From: Stomoxys calcitrans | Taxonomy: Eukaryota > Arthropoda > Insecta > Diptera > Muscidae | Length of the DNA stretch: 64,000 bases | Assembly: GCF_963082655.1 (NCBI RefSeq) | Contig: NC_081553.1 | Coordinates: 45,737,859-45,801,858 of the forward strand | Reading direction: 5' to 3' | In this document: positions 22,806 through 35,811 of the stretch, piece by piece | How the letters are laid out: each line of letters begins with the position of its first letter | Numbering within the stretch: position 1 is the stretch's first letter | The notes under the pieces: generated by a model | What the model saw: the letters and a program-made list of their open reading frames with translations, nothing else | Told to the model about the DNA's origin: nothing | Database searches by the model: none | Program-made: the position numbers and the translations under genes

Positions 22806-23735
22806 AGCGATTTAAAGATCGGTTTATATGGCAGCTATATTCAAATCTATACCGATCTGAGCCAATTTGAAGAAGAATGTCGAAGGGTCCAACGCAACTC
22901 ACTGTCCCAAATTTTAGCGAAATCGGACAATAAATGCGCCTTTTATTGGCCCAAAGCCTTAAATCGAGAGATCGGTCTATATGGCAGCTATATCGAAATC
23001 TGAACCGCTGTCGGCCAAATTGAAAAAAAAAAGACGTAGGGCCTAACACACTTCACTGTCCCCAAATTTCAGCAACATCGGACAATAACTTCGCTTTTTA
23101 TGTGCCCAAAACCTTAAATCGGCGGATCGGTCTATGTGGCAGCTATATTCAAATCTGAACCGATCAGAGCCAAATCGAAGAAAGATGTCGAAGGGCCTAA
23201 GAAAACTCACTGTCCCCAATTTCAACAAAATCGGATAATAAATGTGGATTGTATGGGCCTAAGACCCTAAATCGGCGGATCGGTCTATATGGCAGCCATA
23301 ACCAAATTTGGACCGATCTCAGCCATAATGCAGAAAGATGTCGAAGAGCCTAACGCAACTCACTGTCCCAAATTTCATCAAAATCGGACAATAAATGTGC
23401 CTTTTATGAGCCCAAAACCTTAAATCGAGAGATCTTTCTATATAACAGCTATATCCAAATTTGGACTGATCAGGGCCAAATTGAAGAATGATGGCGTAAC
23501 ACAACTCTTTGTCTCAAATTTCAGCGAATTGGGATAATAAATGTGGCTTTTATGGGCCTAAGGTCCTAAATCGACGGATCGGTCTATATGAGGGGCTATA
23601 CCAAGATATACTCCGATGTAGCACATCTTCGAACTTGACCTACTTATGGACAAAAAAAGAATCCGAGCAAAGTTTCAGCTCAATATCTCAATTTTTAAAG
23701 ACTGAAGCATGATTTAAACGGAGAGACAGAAGGAC
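22806..23735 (-). repeat. R153a tandem array with inner head
   Basis: Six units ('gatcggtctatatggcagct' repeats at about 150 bp spacing) followed by 'ttatggacaaaaaaagaatc' and 'ctcaatatctcaatttttaa', the sequence just inside an R153a head. The head itself is cut off at about 23735. Confidence 0.8.
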
Positions 23736-23754
23736 ACCACCACTGAAAACGTGA

Positions 23755-24250
23755 ATGCTAGGACGTCGAGTATGGACCTTTACGGACAGTAAAATGACCA
23801 TAAGGGCAAAAACAACCTGAAAGGTAAGGTCAAACAGTCTGGCAGTGTAAGAAGGAGATTAACGTCTTCTCTGAGGATGGCAAAATCCGCATCGTTTGGG
23901 TGCCGGGCCTTAGCGGAGTAGCTGGGAATGAGAAAGCAGACGAATTGGCGGTGAAGGCTAGAGGACTGCCGTCAATATACTTGGTTATCCCGAAGCCTTT
24001 CGGGTCGGAGCAGTCCGTGTTTAGGGCGTAGGCAACGAACGCTCATGTAACACTGTGGAACAACGAAACTGTCGCTAGGACGGCGAAAATCTTATGGGGA
24101 GATCCAGATCGCGAAAAGACGAGTCTATTTCGGAAAGGAAGTAAGCAGGGGGTCAGTATAGCTTTTGGTGTCATAACGGGGCACAGAGGACTATGAGCTA
24201 TCTTATGCAAAATCGGTGAGGCAAGTGATAGAATGTGGAAAAAATGTTGA
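23755..24250 (+). pseudogene. LINE RNase H/C-terminal relic
   Basis: Reads IVWVPGLSGVAGNEKADELA (RNase H last motif) at about 23895-23955, then GLPSIYLVIPKPFGSEQ, AKILWGDPDREKTSLFRKGS and ITGHRGL before a stop. Same family as 62174-62891, which shares PKPFGS and WGDPDREKT. 5' truncated; the zinc knuckle is missing. Confidence 0.75.
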
Positions 24251-24387
24251 GACGTTACTTTAATATATAGAAGTTATCTCCAAAATCTAGTCAGACTTTA
24301 ATTTTGCATACCTATTGAATTATCGAATAGAATCTTGTAAGATTTTCTTATGATAAAACAAAACTTGTGGATTTCAACAGCCTTAAA

Positions 24388-24788
24388 AATTCAGGTTATA
24401 GACCGACTTCGATCGTACTTGACACATTTGTTGAAAGTCAAAGTAAAACACTTGCTGCAAATTTTCAGCCAAATCGAATAGGAATTTCGTCCTCTAGAGG
24501 CTTAAGAAATCATGATCTGATATCGGTTTAAATGGCAGCTATACCAAAAACTGGACTGATTTGGCCCATTTACAATCCCAACAGACCTAATTTCAAGCGC
24601 CTAGTTTGACTCCTTCGAAAGTTACCATGAAATCCACTGACGGACAGACAAACAACAGATGGACGGCCATGGCTAGATCGACTAAACACGTCGAGACGAT
24701 GAAGAATATATAAACGACGAATATTTCGAGGTGTTACAAACGGAATGACTTGCATAGTATACCCCCATCCAATGGTGGTAGATATAAT
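24388..24788 (-). mobile_element. R153b fragment with head
   Basis: One and a half units, then 'ggacagac', 'ggccatggctagatcgact' and a head closing at about 24788 ('cccccatccaatggtggtag'). Confidence 0.7.
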
Positions 24789-24799
24789 TAAAACTTCTA

Positions 24800-25137
24800 T
24801 GAACCGAGCAAAGATTTCACACGTACTTTGCACAGTTGTTGGGAGTCGTAGTAGAACCATACATGCAAAATTGTAGCCAAATCGGACATTGTGGTTTATA
24901 TGGGAGCTATATCAGGTTATGGACCGATTTCAAGCATACTACTCACGGTTACTGGAAGTCGTAACAGAACACTACACGCAAAATTTTATCCCATTCGGAT
25001 AACAATTTCGGCTCCCTGGTGCTCAGGAAGTCAAATCGGGAGAACGGTTTAGTGGGAGCTATATCCAAATCTGAACCAATATTGCCCATTTGCAATCCCC
25101 AACGACCTGGATCAATAAGATGTATGTGAAAAAATTC
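24800..25137 (-). repeat. R153b units, no termini
   Basis: 'gtttatatgggagctatatc' followed by 'ggaagtcgtaacagaacact' and 'gggctcaggaagtcaaatcg'-like phrases; ends at 'ccccaacgacctggatcaat'. Confidence 0.7.
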
Positions 25138-25867
25138 CATGAATTCCAATTTTAAAGAATAAAAACATTTTGTTTCGTCTTCTTTGGCATTCTTGTTCTT
25201 TTACAACTTTCTTCGTGTTTTCGCTTTTATTTGTCCATGTTTTCGTATTCTCTCACAGACAATGTACATGAACACCTTCCCATTTGCCGTTATGCTAATT
25301 AGCATATTCTGGTAGTTATGCCTCTAAAATTTAAATGATTTTTTATACAAACATTGATTTTTTGTTCGTTTGTCTGTAATGTGCACAAAGGTATGGGCAG
25401 GCACACAAATAGGCGGATATCAAAAGCACTCAAGCCTAGTGACACACATTCGATGGTAGTTGAGTGGTAGTAGCAGTTTTTTACCTCATTCTTTACATGG
25501 TTGTAGGTACACTGACCAGAATTAAGATAGGTACACTAAGTGGAGAATAAACAAGACATACTCAAATATGATTTAATGGTTTATATTTATTTGAATGTGA
25601 ATCAAGTCTAAAATGGGACAAAAAAAGATTCTGGGTTAACCTGGAAGAACTAAGTTAAGACTTAAGTAGAGCGTAAGAGATTTTTGGTATTCTACTCAAC
25701 CAACAGATTTGCTAAGCCATGATGTCAGTGCGCTAAAGATACAGAATATTTTAAATCCATTGTTATATCATAGTAGGGGTGGACCAAATATTGTGCGGAT
25801 CAATCACCACTATAATTAACCCAGTCATCGAGGATATCATGATAAACTTTTGATATAAGGTCAGCAC
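25138..25867. other. AT-rich spacer; no gene seen
   Basis: No supported ORF and no match to the repeats of this window. Confidence 0.5.
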
Positions 25868-27370
25868 AACATTTCGACTGGTATCTCACGAATAAATGCT
25901 TCAATATTGTCTTCCAAGGCGTCAATTGAAGCATAGTTTTGGAATGCTCGCAGCCCCCTCTTTGTGACTACCTATCATTCGTTATCCTTTGGGCCTGGTC
26001 CTGAAAACATAGCGGATATGTCGCTTGAGACATACCCACAGAATCCAGTTACCCTGGAATGTGTAGGGTAGTTCCTAGTCTCGCAAGCTTGTCCGCTTTA
26101 CAATTCCATGGGATATCTCAATATCTTTCAACCACTTCCCTAATTACAAGGATATCCGTTTGATACACACTGCAATGGTCCGGTAACCTTTTCGATGTGA
26201 CCAGTTCCAGATTGGAACGATCCGTATAGAAGTCTATGTGACTTCTTTTACCAGGGATATCGTTATTCCAATCAGTTCTATCAGGAATGGTGGTACAGAA
26301 CTTCTTATCAAAATCGGCTCAGGTAGGATGTAATCCACACTGCCTGGAACATTGGACATTGTATGAAGTATAACACAGTGTCCGTAGCCGCCACATGTCC
26401 AAAGAGAAAGCTCTCTTAGCCTCACGGCAGTGGTCGCTGCAATTTGTTTAGCCACAATGTCCAGATGCATTAGATGTAGCATTAAGTTCAGTGCATCAGA
26501 TGGTGTTCTCCTCGTTGCGGCTGTGATGCACAAACAAGCCATACGTTGTATCCGGTTGAGTATTGAACAGCAGGTGTGACGTCCACCAGACCACAATACC
26601 ATATAGAATTTTATGTCTGACAACTGCAATATATACCCAATGCACGACGCTCGGTCTTAGCCCCCAATTTTTGCCAATGGCTCTTTCACAGGTGTATAGG
26701 GTAAGAGTTGCCTTTCTTGACCATAGCAAAAATTCAATTTCCTGTCCAGCAAAACACCCAGATATTTTGCGCTTACTGTAAATCGAACATTCTCTCCTCC
26801 CAAGGAGACAGGTGCTACTGTATCCAACATGTATCTCCTGCTGAAAAGAACTACTTCTGTCTTGTACGGATTTACACCTAGACCACTTTCGGTAACCCAC
26901 ACAACATAGAGCATCCTGAATTATATCTCTTAGAGTGCTTGGTTAGGGGAAACCTTAACCGCAATTGCAAGGTCATCGGCATAATGGCGTTAAATCGCAA
27001 GATCTAAGCGACCCATTGACCGGTCCCAAACGTAAAACAAAATATTCACAGAACTCGCCTCTCAATAAGTCCATTGTTTCGCGTGCTGTGTGGCATGTGG
27101 CACCGTCATGCAAGTCAAGCTCTTGCATTTTCGGCAAAGAAAGTTGGATATCACATCACGGTAGCACTCACCATTCACAGATACGTTACGATTCGCATCA
27201 TCTTTAAAGAAGTATGGTCCAATGATGCCACCAGAACATAAATCGTACCAAACTGTGACTTTTTCTGGATGCATCACTCCAATATCGACAATTCTGTTTA
27301 TTTACGTACCCATTGAGCCAAAAATGAGCTACGTCGTTGAAGAAGCGCGTGATGAACCGATGACAGTAGT
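25868..27370 (-). pseudogene. mariner transposase relic interrupted by a LINE piece
   Basis: On the minus strand 27370-26982 codes the catalytic part: HFWLNGYVNKQNCR, KVTVWYDLCSGGIIGPYFFK DDANRN, then DGATCHTARETMDLL and LGPVNGSLRSCDLTPL, with the second and third acidic residues present 36 residues apart and a small deletion before the second. The C-terminus (ASIDALEDNIEAFIREIP) lies at 25933-25868. Between them sits LINE sequence (25934-26981), and about 20 mariner residues are missing at the join. N-terminus absent. Confidence 0.8.
25934..26981 (-). pseudogene. LINE fragment (RT end to RNase H) inside mariner
   Basis: Same family as 1-1605 and 44930-46612. Minus strand: GLGVNPYKTEVVLFSRRYML, VSLGGENVRFTVSAKYLGVL LDRKLNF, ACLCITAATRRTPSDALNLM, then RNase H pieces and GGCEHSKTM-like sequence where it stops. 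It lacks both the 5' part and the zinc-knuckle 3' end, so it is an internal segment rather than a simple 5'-truncated insertion. Confidence 0.8.
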
Positions 27371-27479
27371 CTGTGTCATTCATATTTATTCGACCATAGG
27401 CCCAGTCCTCAAGAAATTATGGACAGGAGGCGCATTATGGATGAGAAGCTCTCCCAGGATATGTTAGCATTTTCCGAGT

Positions 27480-28225
27480 GAGGTAGAATGAACAGAGTAG
27501 ACTTTAACGCACAGAAGACGCAGTGCTGTTTCTTGTCTCACAATCGATTCACCGACCCACTTCAATCGTCGATATCTATCAATGGTATAGATGTTTAGCA
27601 GTCAGATACTCTTGATGTTCTGGGCATGAAGTTACAATATGACGTCCGTTGGTCAAAACACGTATACGAAGTGTCGAAAGAAGCATTCAAGTATTTGGGC
27701 TTTCTTAAGCGGTGCAAGAAATATTTCACCTTTTCCGATCTTCTCAATATCTATACTACCTACTTTAGGCCGAGGATGGAATATAACTCTCATTATTGGA
27801 CAGAAGCTCCAAAACATCCTTGGAGCTACTTGACCGGGTTCAACGGACAGCGATGGTGTTGATTGGGGACAGTAGGGTATCCAACTCTATTGCTTCCCTT
27901 GAACATCATCGAAATGTGGGTAGCGTTGTATTGCTCTATCGTTATTTTCATGGCGTGTGTTCCAGGGATATTCGTCTTCTTATCCCTGATGTTAGGATGT
28001 TCACCAGGGATACAAGACTTGCCAGGAACTCATACCCGTTTGTAATTGATTAGCCAGTCGACCGAATCATGCATTACCGAGAAAATTCATTTTTCGGCCT
28101 AACCGTTCGTATGTGGAATCGACTTCCAGCTAATGTCCTTCCCACCGACATTGACGTTCAGAAATTTGAGACTAATATCAATAAAAACTACTCCCTCTTT
28201 TCCCCCTCCAACCTTTAACATTCCT
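27480..28225 (+). pseudogene. LINE RT C-terminal relic (CR1/jockey-like)
   Basis: Reads VDFNAQKTQCCFLSHNRF, SISINGIDV, LGFLKRCKKYFTFSDLLNIY, RPRMEYNSHYW, then after a frameshift LLDRVQRTAMVLIGDSRVSN and RDTRLARNSYPFVID, finally NSFFGLTVRMWNRLPANVLP with a stop in 'Pro-Ser-Asn-Leu-stop'. This is the thumb/C-terminal part of an ORF2 without RNase H, in at least two frames with in-frame stops. A short piece of the same family lies at 42165-42285. Confidence 0.75.
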
Positions 28226-28284
28226 AATTGCCAACGCAATGCACTGCATTTGTAGGGGACATCCCCTGCGTGTTGGTTAAGATC

Positions 28285-29288
28285 GAGAAGTCAAGATCCC
28301 AGAACTGTTTATATGGCAGCTATATCAAGTTCTATACCGATTTAAGCCATACTTAGCACAGCTATTGGAAGTTATAACAAAACATCTCATGCAAAATTTC
28401 AGCTAAATCGGATGAGAATTGCGCGCTATATTGGCTTAAGAAGTGAAGATGCAAGATCGGTTTATATGACAGCTATACCAGATTATGAACCGATTTAAAT
28501 CTTACTTAGCACAATTGTTGGAAGTGATTCCAAAACACTGCGTGCAAAATTTGTCTTAAATTGGACGAGAATTACGCGCTCTAAAGGCTCAAGAATTCAA
28601 GACCGAAGATCGGTTTATATGGCAGCTATATCAAAACATGGACCGCTTTAAACCATACTTAGCGTAGTTGTTGGAAGTGCTACGGAAACACTACGTGCAA
28701 AATTTCAGTTAAATCGGATAAGAATTGCGCCCTCTAGAGGCTCAAAAAGTCGAGACCCAAGATCGGATTATATAGCAGCTATATAAAAACACATACCGAC
28801 TTAAACCATATTTAGCGTAGTTGTTGGAAGTGTTTCCACAACACTACGTACAAAATTTCTGTTAAATCGGACGAGAATTGCGCCCTCTGGAGGCTCAAGA
28901 AGTCACGACCCAAGATCGGTTTATATGACAGCGATATAAAAACATGAACCGACTTAAACCATACTTAGCGTAGTTGTTGGAAGTGCTACCAAAACACTAC
29001 GTACAAAATTTCAATAAATTGGAATAAGAATTGCGCCCTCTAGAGGTTCAAGAAGTCCCAGATCGGTTTATATGGCAGCTATATCAAAACATAGCCCATT
29101 TACAATACCAACAGACTTACACCAATAAAAAGTATTTGTGCAAAATTTCAAGCGGCTAGCCTTTCCTTCGAAAGTTAGCGTGCTTTCGACATACAGACGG
29201 ACGGACGGACAGACGGACGGACATGGCTAGATCGACTTAAAATGACATGACGATCAAGAATATATATACTTTATGGATTGTAGCAGGT
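28285..29288 (-). mobile_element. R153b array with inner head
   Basis: Six units at exact 152-153 bp spacing ('tatggcagctatatc' near 28313, 28465, 28618, 28771, 28924, 29070), then (GACG)n-like sequence at 29196-29220 and 'gacgatcaagaatatatata', broken at about 29288 where an R153a array begins in the opposite orientation. Confidence 0.85.
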
Positions 29289-30923
29289 TGAGTTCGAAGA
29301 TGGGCTATATCGGACTATATCTTGATATTGCCCCCATATAGACCGATCGGCCGATTTAGGGTCTTTGGCCCATAAAAGCCACATTTATTATCCGATTTTG
29401 CTGAAATATGGAACAGTGAGTTGTGCTAGGCCCTTCGACATCTTTTGTCAATTTGGCCCAAATCGGTCCAGATTTGGATATAGCTGCCATATAGACCGAT
29501 CCTCAGATTTAGGGTTTTAGGCCCATAAAGGCCACATTTATTATCTGATTTTGCTGAAATTTGAGACAGTGAGTTGTGTTAGGCCTTTCGACATCTTTTG
29601 TCAATTTGGCACAGATCGGTCCAGATTTGGATATAGCTGCCATATAGATCGATCCTCCGATTTAGGGTCTTAGGCCCATAAAAGCCACATTTAATATCCG
29701 ATTTTGCTGAAATTTGGGACAGTGTGTTATGTTAGGCTCCTCGATATCTTTCGTCAGTTTGGCCTAGATCAGTCCAGATTTGGATATAGCTGGCATATAG
29801 ACCGATGTTCAGATTTAGGGTCTTAGGCCCATAAAGGCCACATTTATTATCCGATTTTGCTGAAATTTGAGAGAGTGAGTTGTGGTAGGCCTTTCGACAT
29901 CTTTTGTCAATTTAGCACAGATCGGTCCAGATTTGGATATAGCTGCCATATAGACCGATTTCTTGATTTATGGTTTTGGGCCAATAATATGCTTATTTAT
30001 TGTCCGATGTCGCCGAAATTTGGGACATAGAGTTGTGTTAGGCCCTTCGACATCCTTTGTCAATTTGGCCCAGATCGGTCCAGATTTGGATATAGCTGCC
30101 ATATAGACCGATCCTCAGATTTAGGGTCTTAGGCCCATAAAGGCCACATTTATTATCCGATTTTGCTGAAATTTGAGACAGTGAGTTGTGTTAGGCCTTT
30201 CATCATCTTTTGTTAATTTGGCACAGATCAGTCCAGATTTGGATATAGCTGTCATATAGACCGATCCTCCGACTTAGAATCTTAGGCCCATAAATGGCGC
30301 ATTTATTGTCCGATGTAGCCGAGATTTGGGACATTGAGTTAGGTTAAACCGCTTGACATAGCTCTTCATTATGGCACAGATCGGTCAAGATTTGGATATA
30401 GCTGCCATATAGACCGATCTCTCGGTTTTAGGTTTTGGGGCCAGAAACAGGGCATTTATTATCCCATGTCGCCGCAATTTGGGACAGTGAGTTATATTTG
30501 GCCCTTCGACATCCTTCTTCAATTTTGCTCAGATTGGTCCAGATTTGGATATAGCTGTCATATAGACCGATATCTCGATTTAAAGTCTTGGCCCCAAGGA
30601 GAGACGCATTTATAATCCGATTTAACTAAAATTTGACACATTCGCTTATATTAGTCTTTTCGGCATCCATGTTGTATATGGTTCAGATCGGTTTATTTTT
30701 AGATACAGCTACTAAAAAGACCAATATTTTGTTATACATAATTGAACAATGATTTGTACTTATAAGTATTTGGTCCAAATCGGATCATATTTCCATATAG
30801 CTGCCATGGGGCATAAGGTATGCATTTTTCACAGAATTTTGGCGAAAGGTGGTTTACTTATATACCCGAGGTTGTGGGTATCCAAAGTTCGGCCCGGCCG
30901 AACTTAACCCCTTTTTATTTGTT
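29289..30923 (+). mobile_element. R153a array with tail
   Basis: Ten or so units on the + strand ('tagctgccatatagaccgat') and the conserved tail at 30850-30923: 'tatacccgaggttgtgggta', a TTCGGCCCGGCCGAA palindrome, and TTTGTT. The head is missing; its inner part joins the R153b array. Confidence 0.85.
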
Positions 30924-32057
30924 TTTTTTTTCGACTTCTTGTATTGAATTGGAAATTCCAATTCCTCTAGAAAATATGCATTTTCCAAATTAGTTGGTAA
31001 GAAAATTTCCATTTTGGATAAAATTCCGGACTCTTGCAATAACTGATAGTTAAGGACAATACAATAAACTGTCCATATTTGATTTTTGTACAATGTTGAC
31101 ATATTTTCAACTTCCATTCATTTAAATTTGAATTTTTAACAATGAATATGTTTTGTTTTATTTGAATAAGTTCTGCTTTTGTTTCTATTATGACAAGTAG
31201 GTAGTGACGTTTTCCTTTAACAAAAACCAAAAAAAAAAAGAAAACAAAAAAAACCTCCCATTTACTTTTTAAACTCCTATGTATTATGAAATTCTAATCA
31301 TTTTCAAAAGCAGGAAAAATCACAAAAAAAAAAAAAACAAAAACAAATCTGCTGTCAAGCAATAGTCCCACAAGTCTACTCTTACTCATACCTTGGTTTG
31401 GAGTATACCAGGCAGTCAGTCATAAATACATATCTCCACGATCATAGTGTCATTTGATATTCAGGTTGAATGCGCTTTTAATGGATTTGCAGAAATATTT
31501 TTATCGTTCTGTGCTTGATACTTTTTATTTTTTTAGGGGGATTTGATATACATACAATGGCTGGGTTGGTCCCTGCTGTTTGCTGTATTCAGGGAGTTTT
31601 CTATTTTCTGCAGACTTGAGACTTGTGAGTATTGTCAAAATTTAATGAAGCAAGTGCACGTTTCATTCATTCAAACCAAGTGAACCCATTATGAAAAAAA
31701 ATCGCAATTGTTTTCTTAGAGAAATCGATGGCATGTAGCATGTATTTAGTTTTAATTGACATTTTTAGCTAATAAATCTCGACGGGACACAAAATTGTTG
31801 TTAGGCAAAGAAGATGTCAGAATAATGGGAGAGGTAAGAAGTAAAGAACAATTGATGGTTATTTCTGTTTATGGTTGTTGGTTTTTGGCCATAGATTAGC
31901 GCTGGTAATTGGAAACAAATAAGATTTTGAATATCATTAAAATGTCACAAAAATTCAGATTTGAAGTTCAGAAAACTATATGGGAATTCGAAATTTGTGG
32001 TAGCTTTTGTTTATTCTATTAGCTAAAGACATTAAAGAACTTAAGACGTGAAGTCTG
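30924..32057. other. AT-rich spacer; no gene seen
   Basis: Long A and T runs; two overlapping short ORFs on the minus strand (30854-31230) are AT-driven and carry no recognisable domain. Confidence 0.5.
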
Positions 32058-32565
32058 GAATTTAGTCTATATGACAGTTATAAACAAATTTGATCGGATT
32101 TAGACCATACTCGGTAGGATGATTAGGGATCCATTACAACTCACTGTTCAGTCTCCAAAATTTGAACAAAAATGCTGAAGAAATTTTATCGGATTATCGG
32201 TCCATATAAGGGCTATATATATCCGGTTTGAACCATACTTGGTACGGATATCAAATGGTAATATACAGCTTATTGCTGCCGCCAAAAAAGTAAAATTTTA
32301 TGGGCCTTAGACATGATATCGTGACATCTGTATAAATGCTCCAATCTGCATAATACTTGGCAAGGATGTCAAAGGGCCTAACACAATCCCTGTGCCACAT
32401 TTACTACCAGAACTTAGCTAATAAATGTGCGTTTTCTTCTAGGGCTATGGCCTAAAATTTGAGATCGATCTATATCATGATTAAGTCCAATATAACCTAT
32501 ATTTGAACTTAACCAGCGTAAGATAATTATCCGTGAAGAGTTTCTGTTCAATATATATTCATTTT
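32058..32565 (-). repeat. diverged R153a units
   Basis: 'ggatgtcaaagggcctaaca', 'aataaatgtgcgttttctt' and 'gatcgatctatat' keep unit order but with many changes; older-looking than the other arrays. Confidence 0.6.
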
Positions 32566-32567
32566 TA

Positions 32568-32930
32568 TACCCTTCCATTATAGGATGGAGGCAAAATTCG
32601 CCCGGGCAGAATCATATACATTTCATCTAGGATCTGTCAGTCTGTCCTTCAGTTCGAATGTCTGTTGAAATCACGCTACAGTCTTTAAAAATAGAGATAT
32701 TGGTTAAGGTTAAGTTAAAAAATGGGCTACATTGGACTATATCTTGATATAGCCCCCATATATACCGACCTTCCAATTTTAAGGATTAAGGCCCATAAAA
32801 GCGGCATTTATTATCCGATTTCGCTGAAATTTGGCACTATGATTTACGTTGGGCTCCTCGACATTCGTGTTGAGTATGGTCAATATTGGGCTATTCCTAT
32901 TCATCTCGAAATTTAAATCTCCTAGCACGA
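32568..32930 (+). mobile_element. R153a head with one unit
   Basis: 'ttttatacccttccattata' head, 'gttgaaatcacgctacagtc', 'gggctacattggactatatc' and one unit ending near 32930; tail absent. Confidence 0.7.
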
Positions 32931-33268
32931 TTTTTAATGCCATGTGTGGTGAAGAGTTGATATATTCTCTGTGCGGGTACCAAAACTCTTTGGTCTGTTA
33001 TTCGCGACTACATTTGTAGTCAGCTACTCCGTATTCAAAGTATTCCTCTTTCTTTGGATGGGTGGTGCGATTTAAGCCAAAATTCGTGTGCTCTCATATA
33101 GTACCCTAAAAATAAAAATTTTGTATGACATCCTAGACTATTGTGGCTTCCTATAAGGTTACTTTAGACCTTCAAAAACAAGACTTGTTTGAGGGAGAGT
33201 GAGAGCGAGAAATTTACTAATTATTTTGACTTAGTTTAAATAGTGCGTTCCAAAAAGCATGCGGCATA
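32931..33268. other. Spacer with a short R131 scrap
   Basis: 33058-33130 ('gtgcgatttaagccaaaatt' to 'accctaaaaataaaaatttt') matches the inner 5' region of the Helitron at 33269. The rest is unassigned. Confidence 0.5.
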
Positions 33269-35384
33269 TCTTCTTGTATATAAAAATCTATTTGTGTTTG
33301 TTTGTATGTTTGTGTGTTCCTTATAGACTCAGAAACGGCTGAACCGATTTTCTTGAAATTTTCACAGATGGTGCATAATGATCCCGTGGTGAAAATAGGG
33401 TACTACATTTTTTGATATCTGAAGGGGGCGGACCCTCCTCCTTACCCTAATTTTCAGAAACGCCAGATCTCGGAGGTGGATGGTGCGATTTAAGCGAAAT
33501 TTTGTGTGGTCTCATATAGTACCCTAAAAATAAAAATTTGGTATCCAAATTTCGGAAGGGGTACCTAGGGGGGCTGCCCCACCCTAAAACATCCTAAACA
33601 TATATTTAAACCAATCACGACAATATGGGACTCAAATGAAAGGTATTTAGGACAAGATAACGTATCTGATATCCAATTGTCGGACCAAGTTCTAGGGGGA
33701 CCACCCCAAGCCCAAAAACACCCCTAAATCGGACATTTTTACCGACCATGGCAATATGGGACTCAAATGAAAGGTATTTGCGAGTGGAATACGAATCTGA
33801 TATCCAAATGTGGGACCACGTTACCGGGGGTCCACAACTTTCCCAAAACACCCCCCAAACAGGACTTACTTACTGACCATGGCAATATGGGGCTTAAATA
33901 AAAGGTATTTGAATGCTGAATACGAATCTGATATCGAAATATGGGACCAAGTGTTTGGAGGGCCACCTCTCAACAAAAACATCCCCCAAAGGGGACACAT
34001 TTACGACCATAGCAATATGGGGCTCAAATGAAAGGTCTTTGGGAGTAAAACACGAATTTGATATCAATGTTCGGGAAAAGTGTCTATGGGGCCACCCCAC
34101 CCCACAACACTACCTATGAGGCTCAAATAAGAGGGTTTTTAAAGTGGAACACTAATCAGATATATATTTTCAAGGCCAACTCACTGAGTGGCCGCCCATT
34201 CCCCAAACCACCCCCCAAGCCGGTAATGTTTGCCGACTAGGGAAATATGGGGCTCAAATTAAAGGTATTTGGGAGTAGACCACGTATCTGATATCAACAT
34301 TAGGGGCCAACTGTCTAGGGGACGTCCCACCACCATCACAACCCCCAAAGAGGACGTATTTGCTCACCAAGACAATTTGGGTCTTAAAGAGAGTGGAACT
34401 TAATATTCATAGTTTTTAGGGCTAATACCCCAAACCGGACATATTTGCTGACTGTTGCAATAAGGAGTTTAAATGAGATTAGAAAACGAATTTGATATCC
34501 AATTTTGAGGGCGTTGGCACTATGGGGTTCAAATGAATCATATACAGATATATGAGAATAGAGCACGTTGCTGATATATTTTCAGGGCTTAGAATTTGTG
34601 GGACCACCCCACTCCCCAAAACATCCCTAAATCGGGCATATTTACGGATCATGACAATGTGGGTCTTAAATGAAAGATTTTGGGGGGTAGAGCAAGAATT
34701 GATACACATTTTCGGAACCAATTTTCTGGGGTTCTACTCCTTTCCCAAAATACCCCACAAACAGCAATTTTTTAGTGACCATCGCAATATGGGGCTCAAA
34801 TAAAGGTATTTGGGAGAAGAATACGAATTTGATATCCAAATGTAGGCCCATGTATTTAAGGCATCACCCCTTTCCCAAAACACCCCCAAGGGGAACAAAT
34901 TTTTCGACCTTGCTAATATGTGGCTCTAATGAAAGGTATTTGAGATTAGAAACGAATTTGATAAACTATTTTGGGGCCATGTGTTTGGAGGACGCCTCAT
35001 CCTGTAAACTCCTTTTAAGCCAATGGCAATATAGGGTTTAAATAAATGGTATTTGAGAGAAGAGCACGATGCTGATATTTTTTCAGGACCAAGTATCTGG
35101 GGGACCACCTCTCCCCGAAAACACCACTAAATCAGACATCATGAGAATATCGGGCTGAAATGAAAGTATTTTACATCTAAACTTAAACTCGTAGGCCAAT
35201 AGAGATCATAAAGGATTCAGATAAAGGCACTTTTATTGTTATACTGTTAGTCAAGCGATATACAATTTTCGTAGCATGGTATTTCACTAAAAGATCCTTA
35301 ATTGTCGTAAATAAATATTCCAAGGAAACTTTTGTCCCATTTAAAGTAAAAGAAGGCGCAGCGGAGCGTGCCCGGGTCTGCTAG
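33269..35384 (+). mobile_element. Helitron-like element R131, end-to-end copy
   Basis: Starts A|TCTTCTTGTATATAAAAATC and ends GGCGCAGCGGAGCGTG, then CCCGGGTCTGCTAG|T. The interior has 12 or so units of about 131 bp ('gcaatatggg' at 33751, 33882, 34012 and so on). 'gaaacggctgaaccgatttt' near the 5' end is shared with the fragment at 63791. No protein-coding capacity; non-autonomous. Confidence 0.7.
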
Positions 35385-35394
35385 TATATATATA

Positions 35395-35810
35395 TATGTC
35401 ATCAAGTTATCGACCTTTATGGACTGTACCTTTCATGTTTGTTAGAAGTCATAAGGAAATACCACCTCTAAAATATTAGGCAAATCGAATAAAAAATTGC
35501 GTCCTCCAGTGGTTCAGTGCCTTAAATTGGGAGATTGGTTTATAGGGCAGCCATATATGGTTGTCAACCGATTTAGACCTTGGCACAGTTGTTGGAAGCC
35601 ATACCAAAACGACATATGCCAAATTTCAACCAAATTGGATAAAAATTGCTCCCTCTAGAAGCTCAAGAAGTCTAAGTCGAGAGATCGGCTTTTATGGTGG
35701 CAATATCAGATTATCAACCGAATTAGACTATAGCATAGTTGTTGGAAGTCATTCGTCTACGATATGTGCAAAATTTTAGCCAAATTGGATAAGAATTTCG
35801 TCCTTAATTT
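35395..35810 (-). repeat. R153b units, no termini
   Basis: Three units ('gttgttggaagccataccaa', 'gctcaagaagtctaagtcga') directly after the Helitron. Confidence 0.7.
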
Positions 35811-35811
35811 T

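Noticed and set aside
25658..25667. Tenth copy of the 26 bp motif (AAGACTTAAG)
   Set aside because: Only ten bases match; the left AACAA and right ACAAACTTG parts are absent.
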